Assembly (NCBI GenBank): GCA_015686845.1
Contig: JADPRS010000001.1
Coordinates: forward strand, 155,218 to 219,217
Source of the DNA: Lutibacter sp. B2
GTDB lineage: Bacteria > Bacillota > Clostridia > Peptostreptococcales > Thermotaleaceae
Direction of reading: 5' to 3'
Length of the DNA: 64,000 nt
The translations under genes and the position numbers were made by a program. The notes below the pieces were generated by a model. That model was not told the DNA's origin, made no database searches, and saw nothing but the letters and a program-made list of their open reading frames with translations. Position 1 is the stretch's first letter; every line of letters begins with the position of its first letter. Below are positions 53,427-62,765 of this stretch, in pieces.

Positions 53427-53495
53427 ATTTTACTCAACTCCTAATAACACCATTTGAAGCAGTTTCTTCTTCTGTGGCCAAACCTGTACTTTCTA

Positions 53496-56375
53496 CTATA
53501 TATTTAAAACATTTTTTAATCTACTTAATAAGTTTTCTTTATCAAGTTTACATTCATAATAATCAAATCCTGCTTCTAAACCTTCATTTTTGCTACACTC
53601 ATCTGCCATAGAAGTTACTGCTATTAATGGTAAGTCTGAAAGTTTTTCATCTTCACGAATTGCTTTTGCAAAAGTATATCCATCCATAACAGGCATTTGA
53701 ATATCACTTATAACAGCATCTATCTTTTTTTCTCTCAAAATATCAAGGCCTTCTTTTCCATTTGATGCCATAGCTACTTCATAGCCGGCCCATTCAAGAT
53801 AATCCTTTTCAACTTTTGCAAAAAACGGTGTATCTTCAACTACAAGTACGGTTCTCTTTTCTCCTATTTTATTGCTATCTTGTACATGATAATATTCCGG
53901 TACGCCTATTTCAAGTAATTCATATGTATTGATCAAAAGAACAATCCTGTCATTTAAAATTGTAGAACCTATTAATCCTCTGACCTTTATATTTTCTTGA
54001 TTAAGATTAATACGAGTCTGAATTGTATCATAAATTTTTTCAATCAAAATTCCTACTGGATGCTTTACAAGTTTTGGAATAATTACATACAAGTGTTCTC
54101 CTTTGTCATTCCCTTTGCTTATTGGTAAAAATTCTTCAAGATTTATCACTCTTAAAGAATCTCCACGATATTTTATGTACCCATTTTCCCCTATTCTTTC
54201 AATATCTCTTCTATTGATCTTCTCTACACGTGAAATAAGAGAAAGATCAACAGCAAGTATTTCTTCCCCTGAGCATTTAAAGATGAGTAGATTGTTATAT
54301 TCTTTACTATCTTCTTTTTCCTTAAATAAGTCAATTTTATCGTTTTTCTCATCTTCTTCATTAAATCTTAATCCTGCTTTTGTTACTATTCCATCTATAT
54401 CAAGAATCAGCGATGGCTTTCCATCTCCCAAAATAGTTACCCCTGAATATGATTTGCAGTCCTTTAAATATTTTGGTAATGGTTTTACCAATATTTCTTC
54501 TTCATCATAAATTTTATCTACAACCAATCCCACGCATCTATTTCCTAATTTTAAGACTAAAATTCTTTGGATTTTTTTACATTTTTTTTCTCTATCCTTT
54601 TGTAATTTATCTAATCCAAGTATATCTGAAAGATAAATAATGGGTAGTAATTTTCCTCTTAACCTCAAAACTTCAGCATTGTTTATATATTCTATTTTTT
54701 TAGATGCATCATTTGGTTTAATTCTTACAATTTCTTGTAAATTGACTTGTGGTAATGCAAAACACAGTCCCTTTACTTCAACAATTAAAGAATATATAAT
54801 CGCCAATGTAAGTGGCATAATCAATCGAAAGGTTGTTCCTTTTCCTACTACTGTATTTACTTCAATTGTTCCTCCCAATTTTTTAATATTGGTCTTAACA
54901 ACATCCATTCCAACACCTCTACCTGATACATCGGTAACTTCATCTGCTGTTGAAAATCCTGGATTAAAAATAAATTGCAGAATATCTTGCTCACCCATCA
55001 AATCCATTTCAGCTTTATTGACCAGTTCTTTTTCTACTATTTTTTTTACGATTATATCTTTGTTTATTCCTTTACCATCATCTATTATATCAATATTTAC
55101 ACATCCGGCTTCATGATATGCTTTCATAATTATTTTTCCCGTTTTTTGTTTTCCATTTTTTTGCCTTTCTTGAGGATATTCAATGCCATGATCTACTGCA
55201 TTTCGCACTAGATGAGTTAATGGATCTGCAAGTGATTCAATGATTGATTTATCTAGTTCTACATCTCTTCCTTCTAATTTTAATTCTATACTTTTATTTA
55301 ATTTTTTAGATAAATCACGAATAATTCTTGGGAATTTATCAAATACATTTCCTATGGGTTGCATTCTTGTGTGCATAATTTTTTCTTGTAATTCTGTAGT
55401 AATTCTATCAACATTTTGTAATATAGGATTGATTCCAGGAACACTCTTTCTAAAACTATCAATAGATCTTAATAACTGATTTCTTGCTAAAACCATCTCA
55501 CTAGCAAGATTTAACAATTCATTCAAAAGGGATACTTGCACTTTTATACTATCTTCTCCATTGCTGGTGTTATGTTTTTTTTCATCTTGTATTTTTTCAT
55601 TTTCAGGTTTTACTATTTCTTCTTTCACTAATTCATCATATTGATCAAATGATTGAATCATTTCATCAATATCAATATTTCCATCCAACTCTTGAATATT
55701 TTCTAAAGATATATCTAAGGCTAATGGTAGTAGTTTTTTTTCTAAAACAGTAGTAAACACAAAAACAGAATAAATCTCAAAAATATCTGTATATGAATAA
55801 ATAATAGTCCCTATGGATTCTATTTTTTTCAAAAATCCAATTGAATCAATCTCTTTTTTGCTTACATTTTGATTTACCTTTAATTTCACTTTGTATATAT
55901 GGTGTCCATGCCTTGCAGCATCTTGGATCATTTGTCTTTCAACAATATAAGGATCATAGTATTTTTTTTCATCATCTACAAAAACTTTTTTTCCTTCTAA
56001 AATGACCGTCAATTTTTTTATGTGTTCAGATATTTCAACTTTTTCACTCTTATAAACATCTTCAATCAAAGCTCTCAGGTGATCGTTTGCGGATAGTAAT
56101 CTATCGATTTCATGATTGCTTATTTTAAGACGATCATTTCTCACTTTCCCAAATATATTTTCCATTGCATGGGCTAATGTAACAATTTTAGATAATCCAA
56201 AAAAACCTGCTGTTCCTTTTATGCTATGCACTGAGCGAAAAATACTATTGATAGATTCTAAATCAATAGTAGATGTTTCTATTTTTAATAATTCCGACTC
56301 AACATTATTCACATGTGAAGATGCCTCTTCTACAAACTCTTGAATAAATTCTTCGTTTTGTATCACTACCTCCAC
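53496..56375 (-). CDS. cheA: Hybrid chemosensory kinase CheA with two CheW-like domains and a C-terminal receiver
   Basis: A 959-residue kinase. HPt domain with phospho-His50 in VHSIKGTAGFFG; a linker region 140-270 without an obvious classical P2; dimerisation domain about 280-350; ATPase domain about 355-525 (N box HLVRNAVDHGIE at 388-399, DDGKGIN, GRGVGMDVVK); CheW domain 1 about 530-665; CheW-like domain 2 about 695-825; receiver 842-957 with phosphoacceptor Asp891 in ISDIQMPVMDG. The receiver Lys is in ECKLDKE, without the usual KP. The layout resembles FrzE-like CheA-CheY hybrids with an added CheW. The GTG at 56375 is used here; GTG 56366 has a better spaced AAAGAGG. Confidence 0.93.
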   Translation of the reverse strand: MEVVIQNEEFIQEFVEEASSHVNNVESELLKIETSTIDLESINSIFRSVHSIKGTAGFFGLSKIVTLAHAMENIFGKVRNDRLKISNHEIDRLLSANDHLRALIEDVYKSEKVEISEHIKKLTVILEGKKVFVDDEKKYYDPYIVERQMIQDAARHGHHIYKVKLKVNQNVSKKEIDSIGFLKKIESIGTIIYSYTDIFEIYSVFVFTTVLEKKLLPLALDISLENIQELDGNIDIDEMIQSFDQYDELVKEEIVKPENEKIQDEKKHNTSNGEDSIKVQVSLLNELLNLASEMVLARNQLLRSIDSFRKSVPGINPILQNVDRITTELQEKIMHTRMQPIGNVFDKFPRIIRDLSKKLNKSIELKLEGRDVELDKSIIESLADPLTHLVRNAVDHGIEYPQERQKNGKQKTGKIIMKAYHEAGCVNIDIIDDGKGINKDIIVKKIVEKELVNKAEMDLMGEQDILQFIFNPGFSTADEVTDVSGRGVGMDVVKTNIKKLGGTIEVNTVVGKGTTFRLIMPLTLAIIYSLIVEVKGLCFALPQVNLQEIVRIKPNDASKKIEYINNAEVLRLRGKLLPIIYLSDILGLDKLQKDREKKCKKIQRILVLKLGNRCVGLVVDKIYDEEEILVKPLPKYLKDCKSYSGVTILGDGKPSLILDIDGIVTKAGLRFNEEDEKNDKIDLFKEKEDSKEYNNLLIFKCSGEEILAVDLSLISRVEKINRRDIERIGENGYIKYRGDSLRVINLEEFLPISKGNDKGEHLYVIIPKLVKHPVGILIEKIYDTIQTRINLNQENIKVRGLIGSTILNDRIVLLINTYELLEIGVPEYYHVQDSNKIGEKRTVLVVEDTPFFAKVEKDYLEWAGYEVAMASNGKEGLDILREKKIDAVISDIQMPVMDGYTFAKAIREDEKLSDLPLIAVTSMADECSKNEGLEAGFDYYECKLDKENLLSRLKNVLNI

Positions 56376-56412
56376 CTCTTTTTAATCTTTATTGATTTTA
56401 ATTTCACAAAAT

Positions 56413-57684
56413 CTACCCATCCAATTCTTTCAACCATTTAAATAAACTATTTCTTGCTCTACCCATTTTTTTTGAATAATACAAAGCTTTATCAGCATTT
56501 TTCAATAATTGTTCAAGTGTTTGATTTTTATCCTCAATCATTGCTATCCCTCCACTAAATGAAATAGATACTGGTTCTTCCATATCACAGTGTTGAAACT
56601 TTATCTGATTTAATCTAGTTCTCAATCTTTCCATAACCTTAAAAGCGCCTTCTTCTTTTGTCTCTGGCAATATAATCAAAAACTCATCTCCACCAAAGCG
56701 ATAGATCTGATCAATGGAACGTAAGTTTTCTTTAAAGAAATCAGTAAATTTTTTCAACATATAATCGCCTGCCAAATGACCATATGTATCATTTGTTTTT
56801 TTAAAATAATCTATATCTAAAAAAACAATAGAGAAAAAATGATTATTTCGTATAAATAATTCTCTTTGTTCATTTAATCTCTCTTTTAAATATATTTTCT
56901 CATAAGCACCTGTTAATGGATCAATCATCCTATTTCTTTTATATGAATGTATTCTTTTTAATTTACATTGTACTCTAGCAACCAGTTCATCCATACCAAA
57001 TGGTTTTGTTATATAGTCATCTACCCCTAATTTATATGCTTTTATTTTATCTGTTGTCAATTCACTTGCTGTCATAAAAATAACAGGTATATTTACATAT
57101 TCTTTACGAATTTGTTCTAAAACCTCTAATCCATTTTTCCCTGGCATCATTAAGTCCAATAAGATTAGATCTATTTTATGATTTTCTAAAACATGTGAAA
57201 CTTCATCAGAATTTGAAGTAGTCATTACATAGTATCCTTTTTGTTTTAATCCTTTATTTAAAATTTTTAGAATCACAAGATCATCATCTACAACTAAAAT
57301 ATTTTCTGCACAGGCCTTATTATTATACTCTTCTCGTTGATTTTGAATTGAATTTTGTTCCTTTTGACTCAACTCAGACATCCGTGTCAAATCTTTTATT
57401 TCTTGATATGTATCTGCTAAACCTTTTAGTAAAGTTGAAAATATCTCATCTGTGATTTCATTTTCATCTTCAATATTTTTCATATAAGCTTCATATTTAT
57501 TTCCAATTTCATAAAATATATCTAGCCCAGAAGTTTTAGCAGCATTTTTTAAATCGAAAAAATAATTTTTCAACGCCTGTAACTCTTGCGGTCTTTTAAA
57601 AATCCTATACTGCATCAAACATTCAAATATATGTTGTATCTTCTGATTTTGCTTATTTAAAAATATTTGTCTGCTTTTTTTCAT
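56413..57684 (-). CDS. Response regulator-diguanylate cyclase with degenerate HPt-like N-terminus
   Basis: About 423 residues. The first 100 residues are helical and look like an HPt domain, but the phospho-His position of HxLKGxA is replaced (FDLKNAAKTSGL). A receiver domain follows (about 127-243, Asp177 in LLDLMMPGKNG, Lys in ITKPFGMDEL). The GGDEF domain (about 255-420) has RFGGDEFLII and, immediately before it, RSID, the RxxD product-inhibition site in its normal position. It should be an active cyclase making c-di-GMP when its receiver is phosphorylated. ATG 57684 follows GGAG by 6 nt. It is the first gene of the chemosensory operon. Confidence 0.92.
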   Translation of the reverse strand: MKKSRQIFLNKQNQKIQHIFECLMQYRIFKRPQELQALKNYFFDLKNAAKTSGLDIFYEIGNKYEAYMKNIEDENEITDEIFSTLLKGLADTYQEIKDLTRMSELSQKEQNSIQNQREEYNNKACAENILVVDDDLVILKILNKGLKQKGYYVMTTSNSDEVSHVLENHKIDLILLDLMMPGKNGLEVLEQIRKEYVNIPVIFMTASELTTDKIKAYKLGVDDYITKPFGMDELVARVQCKLKRIHSYKRNRMIDPLTGAYEKIYLKERLNEQRELFIRNNHFFSIVFLDIDYFKKTNDTYGHLAGDYMLKKFTDFFKENLRSIDQIYRFGGDEFLIILPETKEEGAFKVMERLRTRLNQIKFQHCDMEEPVSISFSGGIAMIEDKNQTLEQLLKNADKALYYSKKMGRARNSLFKWLKELDG

Positions 57685-57737
57685 AACCGTCTCCATTTCC
57701 CTAACATTAATTTAGCAATCTACTCATGTTTTATAAT

Positions 57738-57767
57738 AGTATATCATTTTTCCCTATATATTTTCAA
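57738..57767 (-). promoter_or_regulatory. Promoter of the chemosensory operon
   Basis: On the minus strand TTGAAA, an 18-bp spacer and TATACT, about 50 nt upstream of the first start codon. No other good promoter was seen between the eight genes, whose gaps are 80 nt or less. Confidence 0.6.
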
Positions 57768-57819
57768 TTATTGCACATTAATTTCAAATAGTTCTACTAT
57801 AACAATACAAAGAAATTCA

Positions 57820-57867
57820 TAAAAAAATAAGCCCTAAATTGAGTTTTAAAATACTAATTTAGGACTT
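57820..57867 (-). terminator. Terminator of ileS
   Basis: AAGCCCTAAATT and AATTTAGGACTT pair over 12 bp with one G-U, with a run of seven T residues on the minus strand, just past the ileS stop. Confidence 0.88.
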
Positions 57868-57888
57868 ATCCTTTTGACACTACTATTA

Positions 57889-60800
57889 TTATACTCTTTC
57901 TACTTTTATTCCTGTTTCATGTCCGTTGATATTTTGTTTTTCTAATTCCGTTTCAACGATACTTTCCATAGAAACCCCAAGAACTTCTTGCATAATATAA
58001 TCTTTATGCATTTCAACAGCCTTCGTCACTTCTTCATCTGCATTGAAATAAATCTTAATCTTATCCATCATTTCATATCCGTTATTTTTACGCATTTGTT
58101 GAACTTTTGAAATAAATTCTCTAGCAAATCCTTCATCAATTAATTCTTGTGTCAAGTTTGTATCTAAAATTGCAAAGAGATTATCCATCATCTCTACAGT
58201 AAAGCCTTCTTTAGCAACAATATTAATCAATACGAATTCTTTATCGATAGATAATTTTTCTCCATCTAAATCTATTTCTATACTTTCTCCAGCCTCAAGC
58301 TTAGGAACTACCTCTGATGTATTTAAACTAGATAATGCTTTACCAAATAATTTAATTTTTACACCCAACTTAGGTCCTGCTGTCTTAAAGTTTGGTTTTA
58401 GATTAAAGTTCATAAACTCGCTTAGATCTTTTTCAAATGTAACCTCTTTTACATTCAATTCTTCTTTCATTAATGGCACTAAATCACTGATTAATGATTC
58501 ATATTTTCCATCTATTAATACTTTTTGTACAGGTTGACGAACCTTAATTTTAGCTTCTGCTCTTGCAGCTCGTCCTAATCCTACTAAATCTCTTACTAAA
58601 TCCATTCTCTCTTCTACTTTAGGTTCTATTAATTCTTCATTAACTTTTGGATAATCTGCTAAATGTACAGATTCTTCTCCTGTTAATTTTTGATATATTT
58701 CTTCTGTTAAGAATGGAGCAAAAGGTGCTGATAATTTTGAAATTCCTACAAGAATTTCATAAGTAGTATTATAAACTGCCTTTTTATCTTCTGTTAATTC
58801 TGGGGCCCAGAATCTTCTACGTGCACGTCGAATATACCAGTTAGACAACTCTTCATTTACAAATTCTTGAATTTTTCTAACAGCTTTTGTTAAATCAAAT
58901 ATTTTAAGTTCTGCTAACACTTCTTTTATGACACTATTATATTTAGATAAAATCCAACGATCCAACTCTGGACGATCCTTATATTCTACAAAGAAAGACT
59001 TTGGATCTATTCCATCTGTATTTGCATATAGTGTAAAGAAATTATAAACATTTTTAATGGTTCCAAAGAATTTACTTTGAACCTCTTTTAGCCCTTCTTC
59101 ATCGAACTTAGTTGGACTCCAAGCAGGAGAAACATGTAATAGGTACCATCTTAGTACATCTGCACCATATTGATCAAATAACATAAATGGATCTACCGTA
59201 TTCCCTTTAGATTTAGACATTTTTCTTCCATTTTTATCTAAAAGCAAATCATTTACTAATACGTTTTTATATGGCGAAACTCCTTTTACAAATGTTGATA
59301 TGGCAAGCAATGAATAGAACCATCCACGGGTCTGGTCAATTCCTTCACATATATAATCTGCAGGGAATAATTCATCAAAATTTTCTTTGTTTTCAAAAGG
59401 ATAATGATGTTGCGCATAAGGCATTGCTCCACTATCAAACCAACAATCAATTACTTCTGTAACTCTCGTCATCGTCTTTCCACATTTTCCACATTCTAAA
59501 TGTACATCATCTACATAGGGTCTGTGTAGTTCTATTGTTTCATCAATGTCTTCAATTGCACGTTCAACTAACTCTGCTCTAGAACCGATAGAATCAGTAT
59601 GTCCACATTCACATTTCCAAATATTTAGTGGCGTTCCCCAATAACGGTTTCTAGAGATTGCCCAGTCATTTAAGTTTTCTAACCAGTTTCCAAATCTTTT
59701 TTCTCCTACATAATCAGGATACCAATTAACCGTATTATTATTTTCGATTAATTTATCTTTCAATTTCGTCATTTCAATATACCAGCTTGGTTTAGCATAA
59801 TATAATAATGGTGTAGAGCATCTCCAACAATGTGGATAATTATGTGCTAATTTTTCTTTTTTAAATAGCTTATCCTCTGCATGTAACCATTTAATAACAT
59901 CTACATCACAGTCCATTACAAATTTGCCTTCCCATGGTGTATCCGTGTATTTACCTTGCTCATCTACTGGATTTAGAACAGGTAAGTCATATTTTTTAGC
60001 TGCTTGATAATCATCTTCCCCAAATGCTGGTGCAATATGAACAATTCCTGTACCATCTCCAGTTGTTACATAATCTGCACAAATCACATAGAATGCTTTT
60101 TTGTCAGGCGTTAAGAATGGCATTAATTGCTCATATTCCATGTATTCTAAATCTTTTCCTTTAAGCTCTTCTAATACTTCAAAATCTTCTCCAAGAACTT
60201 TTTTAGCTAATTGTTTTACAACATAAAATACGATTTCTTTAGATTTTACCTTTAAATAAGTTTCTTCTGGATGCACTGCTAATGCAACGTTTGATGCTAA
60301 TGTCCAAGGAGTAGTTGTCCAAACTAGGAAATATTCATCTACATCTTTTCTTTTAAATGCAGAAATAACCGTATTTGATTTAATCTCTTTATATCCTTGT
60401 GCTACCTCATGAGATGCCAAACCAGTCCCACATCTAGGGCAATATGGTAAAATCTTATGTCCTTCATACATATAATCTTCTTTGAAGAACTTATTTAATA
60501 TCCACCATACAGATTCAATATAATTATTATCTAACGTTATATAAGGATTATCTAAATCAATAGCATATCCCATTCTTTTCGTCATTTCTCTCCACTGTTT
60601 TTCATAAGAGAAAACAGATTCTCTGCACTTTTCATTAAATTTATCAATTCCATAATCTTCAATTTCAGGCTTGCTCCCTATGTTTAATTGCTTTTCAACC
60701 TCAATTTCTACTGGAAGTCCATGGGTATCCCATCCAGCTTTTCTCTTTACTTCATATCCACTCATAGTTTTAAATCTGCACATAGAATCCTTTAGGGTTC

Positions 60801-60987
60801 TTGCCATTACATGGTGAATCCCAGGTTTTCCATTCGCTGTAGGAGGTCCTTCAAAAAATACAAATGATTTTTCTCCTTCGCGATTTTTTATACTTTTATC
60901 AAGAATCTCATTTTTTTCCCAAGAATCTGAAATTCCATTTTCACATTCAGCGATTGGAAGGTCAGATAGCATTTTAAACTTTTCCAT
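57889..60987 (-). CDS. ileS: Isoleucyl-tRNA synthetase
   Basis: About 1032 residues. A class I aminoacyl-tRNA synthetase charging tRNA-Ile. The HIGH-type motif is GKPGIHHVM, the editing (CP1) domain includes VWTTTPWTLASNVALAV and GDGTGIVHIAPAFGEDDY, and KMSKSKGNTVDP is the second ATP motif, followed by the anticodon-binding domain. The length and motif spelling fit the longer, eukaryotic-like type 2 enzymes, which are often mupirocin-insensitive. ATG 60987 is preferred (AAAGG 9 nt upstream) over ATG 60996. A T-box leader controls it. Confidence 0.96.
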   Translation of the reverse strand: MEKFKMLSDLPIAECENGISDSWEKNEILDKSIKNREGEKSFVFFEGPPTANGKPGIHHVMARTLKDSMCRFKTMSGYEVKRKAGWDTHGLPVEIEVEKQLNIGSKPEIEDYGIDKFNEKCRESVFSYEKQWREMTKRMGYAIDLDNPYITLDNNYIESVWWILNKFFKEDYMYEGHKILPYCPRCGTGLASHEVAQGYKEIKSNTVISAFKRKDVDEYFLVWTTTPWTLASNVALAVHPEETYLKVKSKEIVFYVVKQLAKKVLGEDFEVLEELKGKDLEYMEYEQLMPFLTPDKKAFYVICADYVTTGDGTGIVHIAPAFGEDDYQAAKKYDLPVLNPVDEQGKYTDTPWEGKFVMDCDVDVIKWLHAEDKLFKKEKLAHNYPHCWRCSTPLLYYAKPSWYIEMTKLKDKLIENNNTVNWYPDYVGEKRFGNWLENLNDWAISRNRYWGTPLNIWKCECGHTDSIGSRAELVERAIEDIDETIELHRPYVDDVHLECGKCGKTMTRVTEVIDCWFDSGAMPYAQHHYPFENKENFDELFPADYICEGIDQTRGWFYSLLAISTFVKGVSPYKNVLVNDLLLDKNGRKMSKSKGNTVDPFMLFDQYGADVLRWYLLHVSPAWSPTKFDEEGLKEVQSKFFGTIKNVYNFFTLYANTDGIDPKSFFVEYKDRPELDRWILSKYNSVIKEVLAELKIFDLTKAVRKIQEFVNEELSNWYIRRARRRFWAPELTEDKKAVYNTTYEILVGISKLSAPFAPFLTEEIYQKLTGEESVHLADYPKVNEELIEPKVEERMDLVRDLVGLGRAARAEAKIKVRQPVQKVLIDGKYESLISDLVPLMKEELNVKEVTFEKDLSEFMNFNLKPNFKTAGPKLGVKIKLFGKALSSLNTSEVVPKLEAGESIEIDLDGEKLSIDKEFVLINIVAKEGFTVEMMDNLFAILDTNLTQELIDEGFAREFISKVQQMRKNNGYEMMDKIKIYFNADEEVTKAVEMHKDYIMQEVLGVSMESIVETELEKQNINGHETGIKVERV

Positions 60988-61022
60988 GTCATTCATCCTT
61001 TCGTTACAAAATTTGAAAAATA

Positions 61023-61054
61023 TAATAAAAAAGCCCTAAGCTAAAAGCTTAGGG
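61023..61054 (-). terminator. T-box-controlled terminator before ileS
   Basis: CCCTAAGCT and AGCTTAGGG form a 9-bp stem with an AAA loop, followed on the minus strand by six T residues. Its 5' arm shares bases with the antiterminator's GTCCCT. Confidence 0.9.
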
Positions 61055-61280
61055 ACGAATTCACCGCGGTACCACCCTTGTTATAAGATATAAAAATCTC
61101 ATCACTCTTTACATATAACGTATGCCTACGAAAATCCCTACTATATTTTTTCAGGATTTCAGCTCCAAGGTGATCTTCATAAAAAGCGCCATAATAATCT
61201 CTCACCATTTGATTATTTCTCTGTATACTTATCCTTTTTATTACTGTCCTTTTCATTGCTATTTTTTTATACTATTTTAA
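61023..61280 (-). ncRNA. T-box leader of ileS (isoleucine-tRNA-sensing)
   Basis: On the minus strand the T-box sequence AAGGGTGGTACCGCGG lies at 61064-61079, followed by GTCCCT, which can pair with it in the antiterminator, and then the terminator stem. Upstream about 200 nt hold stem I and the other stems. Two Ile ATC triplets are candidate specifiers: 61155-61157 in GCTGAAATCCTGAA, which I favour, and 61172-61174. Uncharged tRNA-Ile should stabilise the antiterminator and switch ileS on. A reading frame of 71 codons across this leader is not a gene. A TTGACA at 61310-61315 is the likely -35 box, but the -10 is ambiguous. Confidence 0.92.
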
Positions 61281-61417
61281 ATTATATTTTAATACTAAAT
61301 GCATATAGCTGTCAAGGAATTTTAAAAAATAAGTGATCTTTTTTCCTATTTTAGTCACCTTTTGTAACTTAGGACATAGTATATTATTGCAAGGAAGTAA
61401 ATTTGAAAGGGGGTAAA

Positions 61418-61807
61418 ATGACTATGAAAAATGTTAATTCCAATGCCTTTGCTTACTTTTTAAATCAAAAGATATTGTCTCCTGAACAAACTGTAGAATT
61501 TGAAAAATTCAATAAAAAATATGAAAATACGTCTAAACGACAGATTGCAAGAGAAATTCTAAAAACAAAAGGTACTGTTTCTCAAGCAGTCATCCAACAA
61601 CATGTTCATAACCTTGAGCTTATGGCTAAAATGCAAGGATTTGTTGACGAAGAAAAGGTATCTAATATTGAATACGCAAAAAACTTACTTTTACAAGAAA
61701 CACCTTATTCAAATAGAAGAAATATACAACCGTCTAGTATAGAAGCGCAATATGTTAGTGGTGCCAGCCTATTATTATGGTTCTTAATACTTGTGCTGAT
61801 CTGGTAA
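61418..61807 (+). CDS. Small protein with C-terminal membrane anchor, unknown function
   Basis: About 129 residues. The first 100 are hydrophilic and mainly helical (AYFLNQKILSPEQTVEFEKF, then KRQIAREILKTKGTVSQAVI), and the final segment SLLLWFLILVLIW is a membrane helix ending at the C-terminus, so the protein should be tail-anchored facing the cytoplasm. I do not recognise the family. AAAGGGGG is 4 nt before ATG 61418 and 10 nt before ATG 61424; either may be used. A bidirectional terminator follows. Confidence 0.7.
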   Translation: MTMKNVNSNAFAYFLNQKILSPEQTVEFEKFNKKYENTSKRQIAREILKTKGTVSQAVIQQHVHNLELMAKMQGFVDEEKVSNIEYAKNLLLQETPYSNRRNIQPSSIEAQYVSGASLLLWFLILVLIW

Positions 61808-61819
61808 TCATCAAATAAA

Positions 61820-61864
61820 AAAACGTGTAGAAAATACAATTACTTATGTATTCGCTACACGTTT
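61820..61864. terminator. Bidirectional terminator
   Basis: AAACGTGTAG and CTACACGTTT form the outer stem, with AATACA/TGTATT inside, between converging genes. Confidence 0.88.
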
Positions 61865-61867
61865 CTA

Positions 61868-62479
61868 TTACTTCTTAAAAATACCAAAAGGCTTTCCTTG
61901 TGGTAAAAATTCTCTTCCAAAATGACCATTTAAAACACATGCAGCAGAACCATAAAAAGATACGATAGCAATTCCTAACTCCGAAAAAGCTGCAAAAGTA
62001 TGTGCTGCCTCATGATAAATCCCGAATGTGCTTAAAGATAATCCAATAAATAAGAAATCAATAAGTACAAATATAATAAATAAAACTTTATTTGTTTCCA
62101 TAGCTCCAATTGTCATAAATATAGTAAAAATCAAATATCCTATAAATGCAAATCCTAGTTGCTTTACATCTACATTAGCGGCTAACGCTTCTCCAAATAC
62201 GCCTAATTGAATAAGCCATGAAAGTGCTACCCCTAACCAAAAAAATGCAAATCCACCAAAAGCTGTAGTCCCAAAAACATTATTGCGTTTTGAATCATTA
62301 ATACATGCAAATAGCTGAGCAAAAGCCCCAAGAAAAATAGCCCACGGAATAATAAAAGCTACGCCACTTGTAAGTCCCAGTTTTTGTGATGATGCCACTA
62401 AGGTTACCATAGCTAACCCAAACAACCCTAATGCAGAAGGATCTGCATTTGTAATTTTTACATTTTGTGTTTCATTCAT
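61868..62479 (-). CDS. Acetate uptake transporter (GPR1/FUN34/YaaH, SatP family)
   Basis: About 203 residues with six membrane helices. The N-terminal NADPSALGLFGLAMVTL is the family's NPAPLGL-like signature, and later helices end with GREFLPQGKPFGIF. Members move acetate or succinate with protons through a hexameric channel. In this organism it may take up or release acetate formed from acetyl-CoA after the pyruvate formate-lyase reaction. The frame extends upstream to 62572, but ATG 62479 begins the conserved region; its best Shine-Dalgarno, GAGAGGGG, is rather far (13 nt). Confidence 0.87.
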   Translation of the reverse strand: MNETQNVKITNADPSALGLFGLAMVTLVASSQKLGLTSGVAFIIPWAIFLGAFAQLFACINDSKRNNVFGTTAFGGFAFFWLGVALSWLIQLGVFGEALAANVDVKQLGFAFIGYLIFTIFMTIGAMETNKVLFIIFVLIDFLFIGLSLSTFGIYHEAAHTFAAFSELGIAIVSFYGSAACVLNGHFGREFLPQGKPFGIFKK

Positions 62480-62765
62480 AATAGTATAATTGCCCCTCTC
62501 ATTATCATCCTTTTTTCTCCTCATATAGCACAGATTTATAGAATAGCAAAATAAAATCCTCCTGTCAAACATTTTTTCAAATACATGGTTTCTATTTTAC
62601 AGAATATATTTCCCTGAATTTTTTATTATTATACAGCAAATAACATGACTAAAAAAAATCATATTTCTACAACAGGTTTTTACATATTTTTAATTCCACT
62701 TTTAGTATAATTTAGTTGAATTCCTTTAACAAATATATTTGAAATAAGATCAAGGAGGAGTTATA

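Noticed and set aside
61041..61256. A 71-codon frame opening with ATG on the minus strand upstream of ileS.
   Set aside because: It lies across the T-box leader; the conserved T-box sequence is read through as codons, and no Shine-Dalgarno supports translation.
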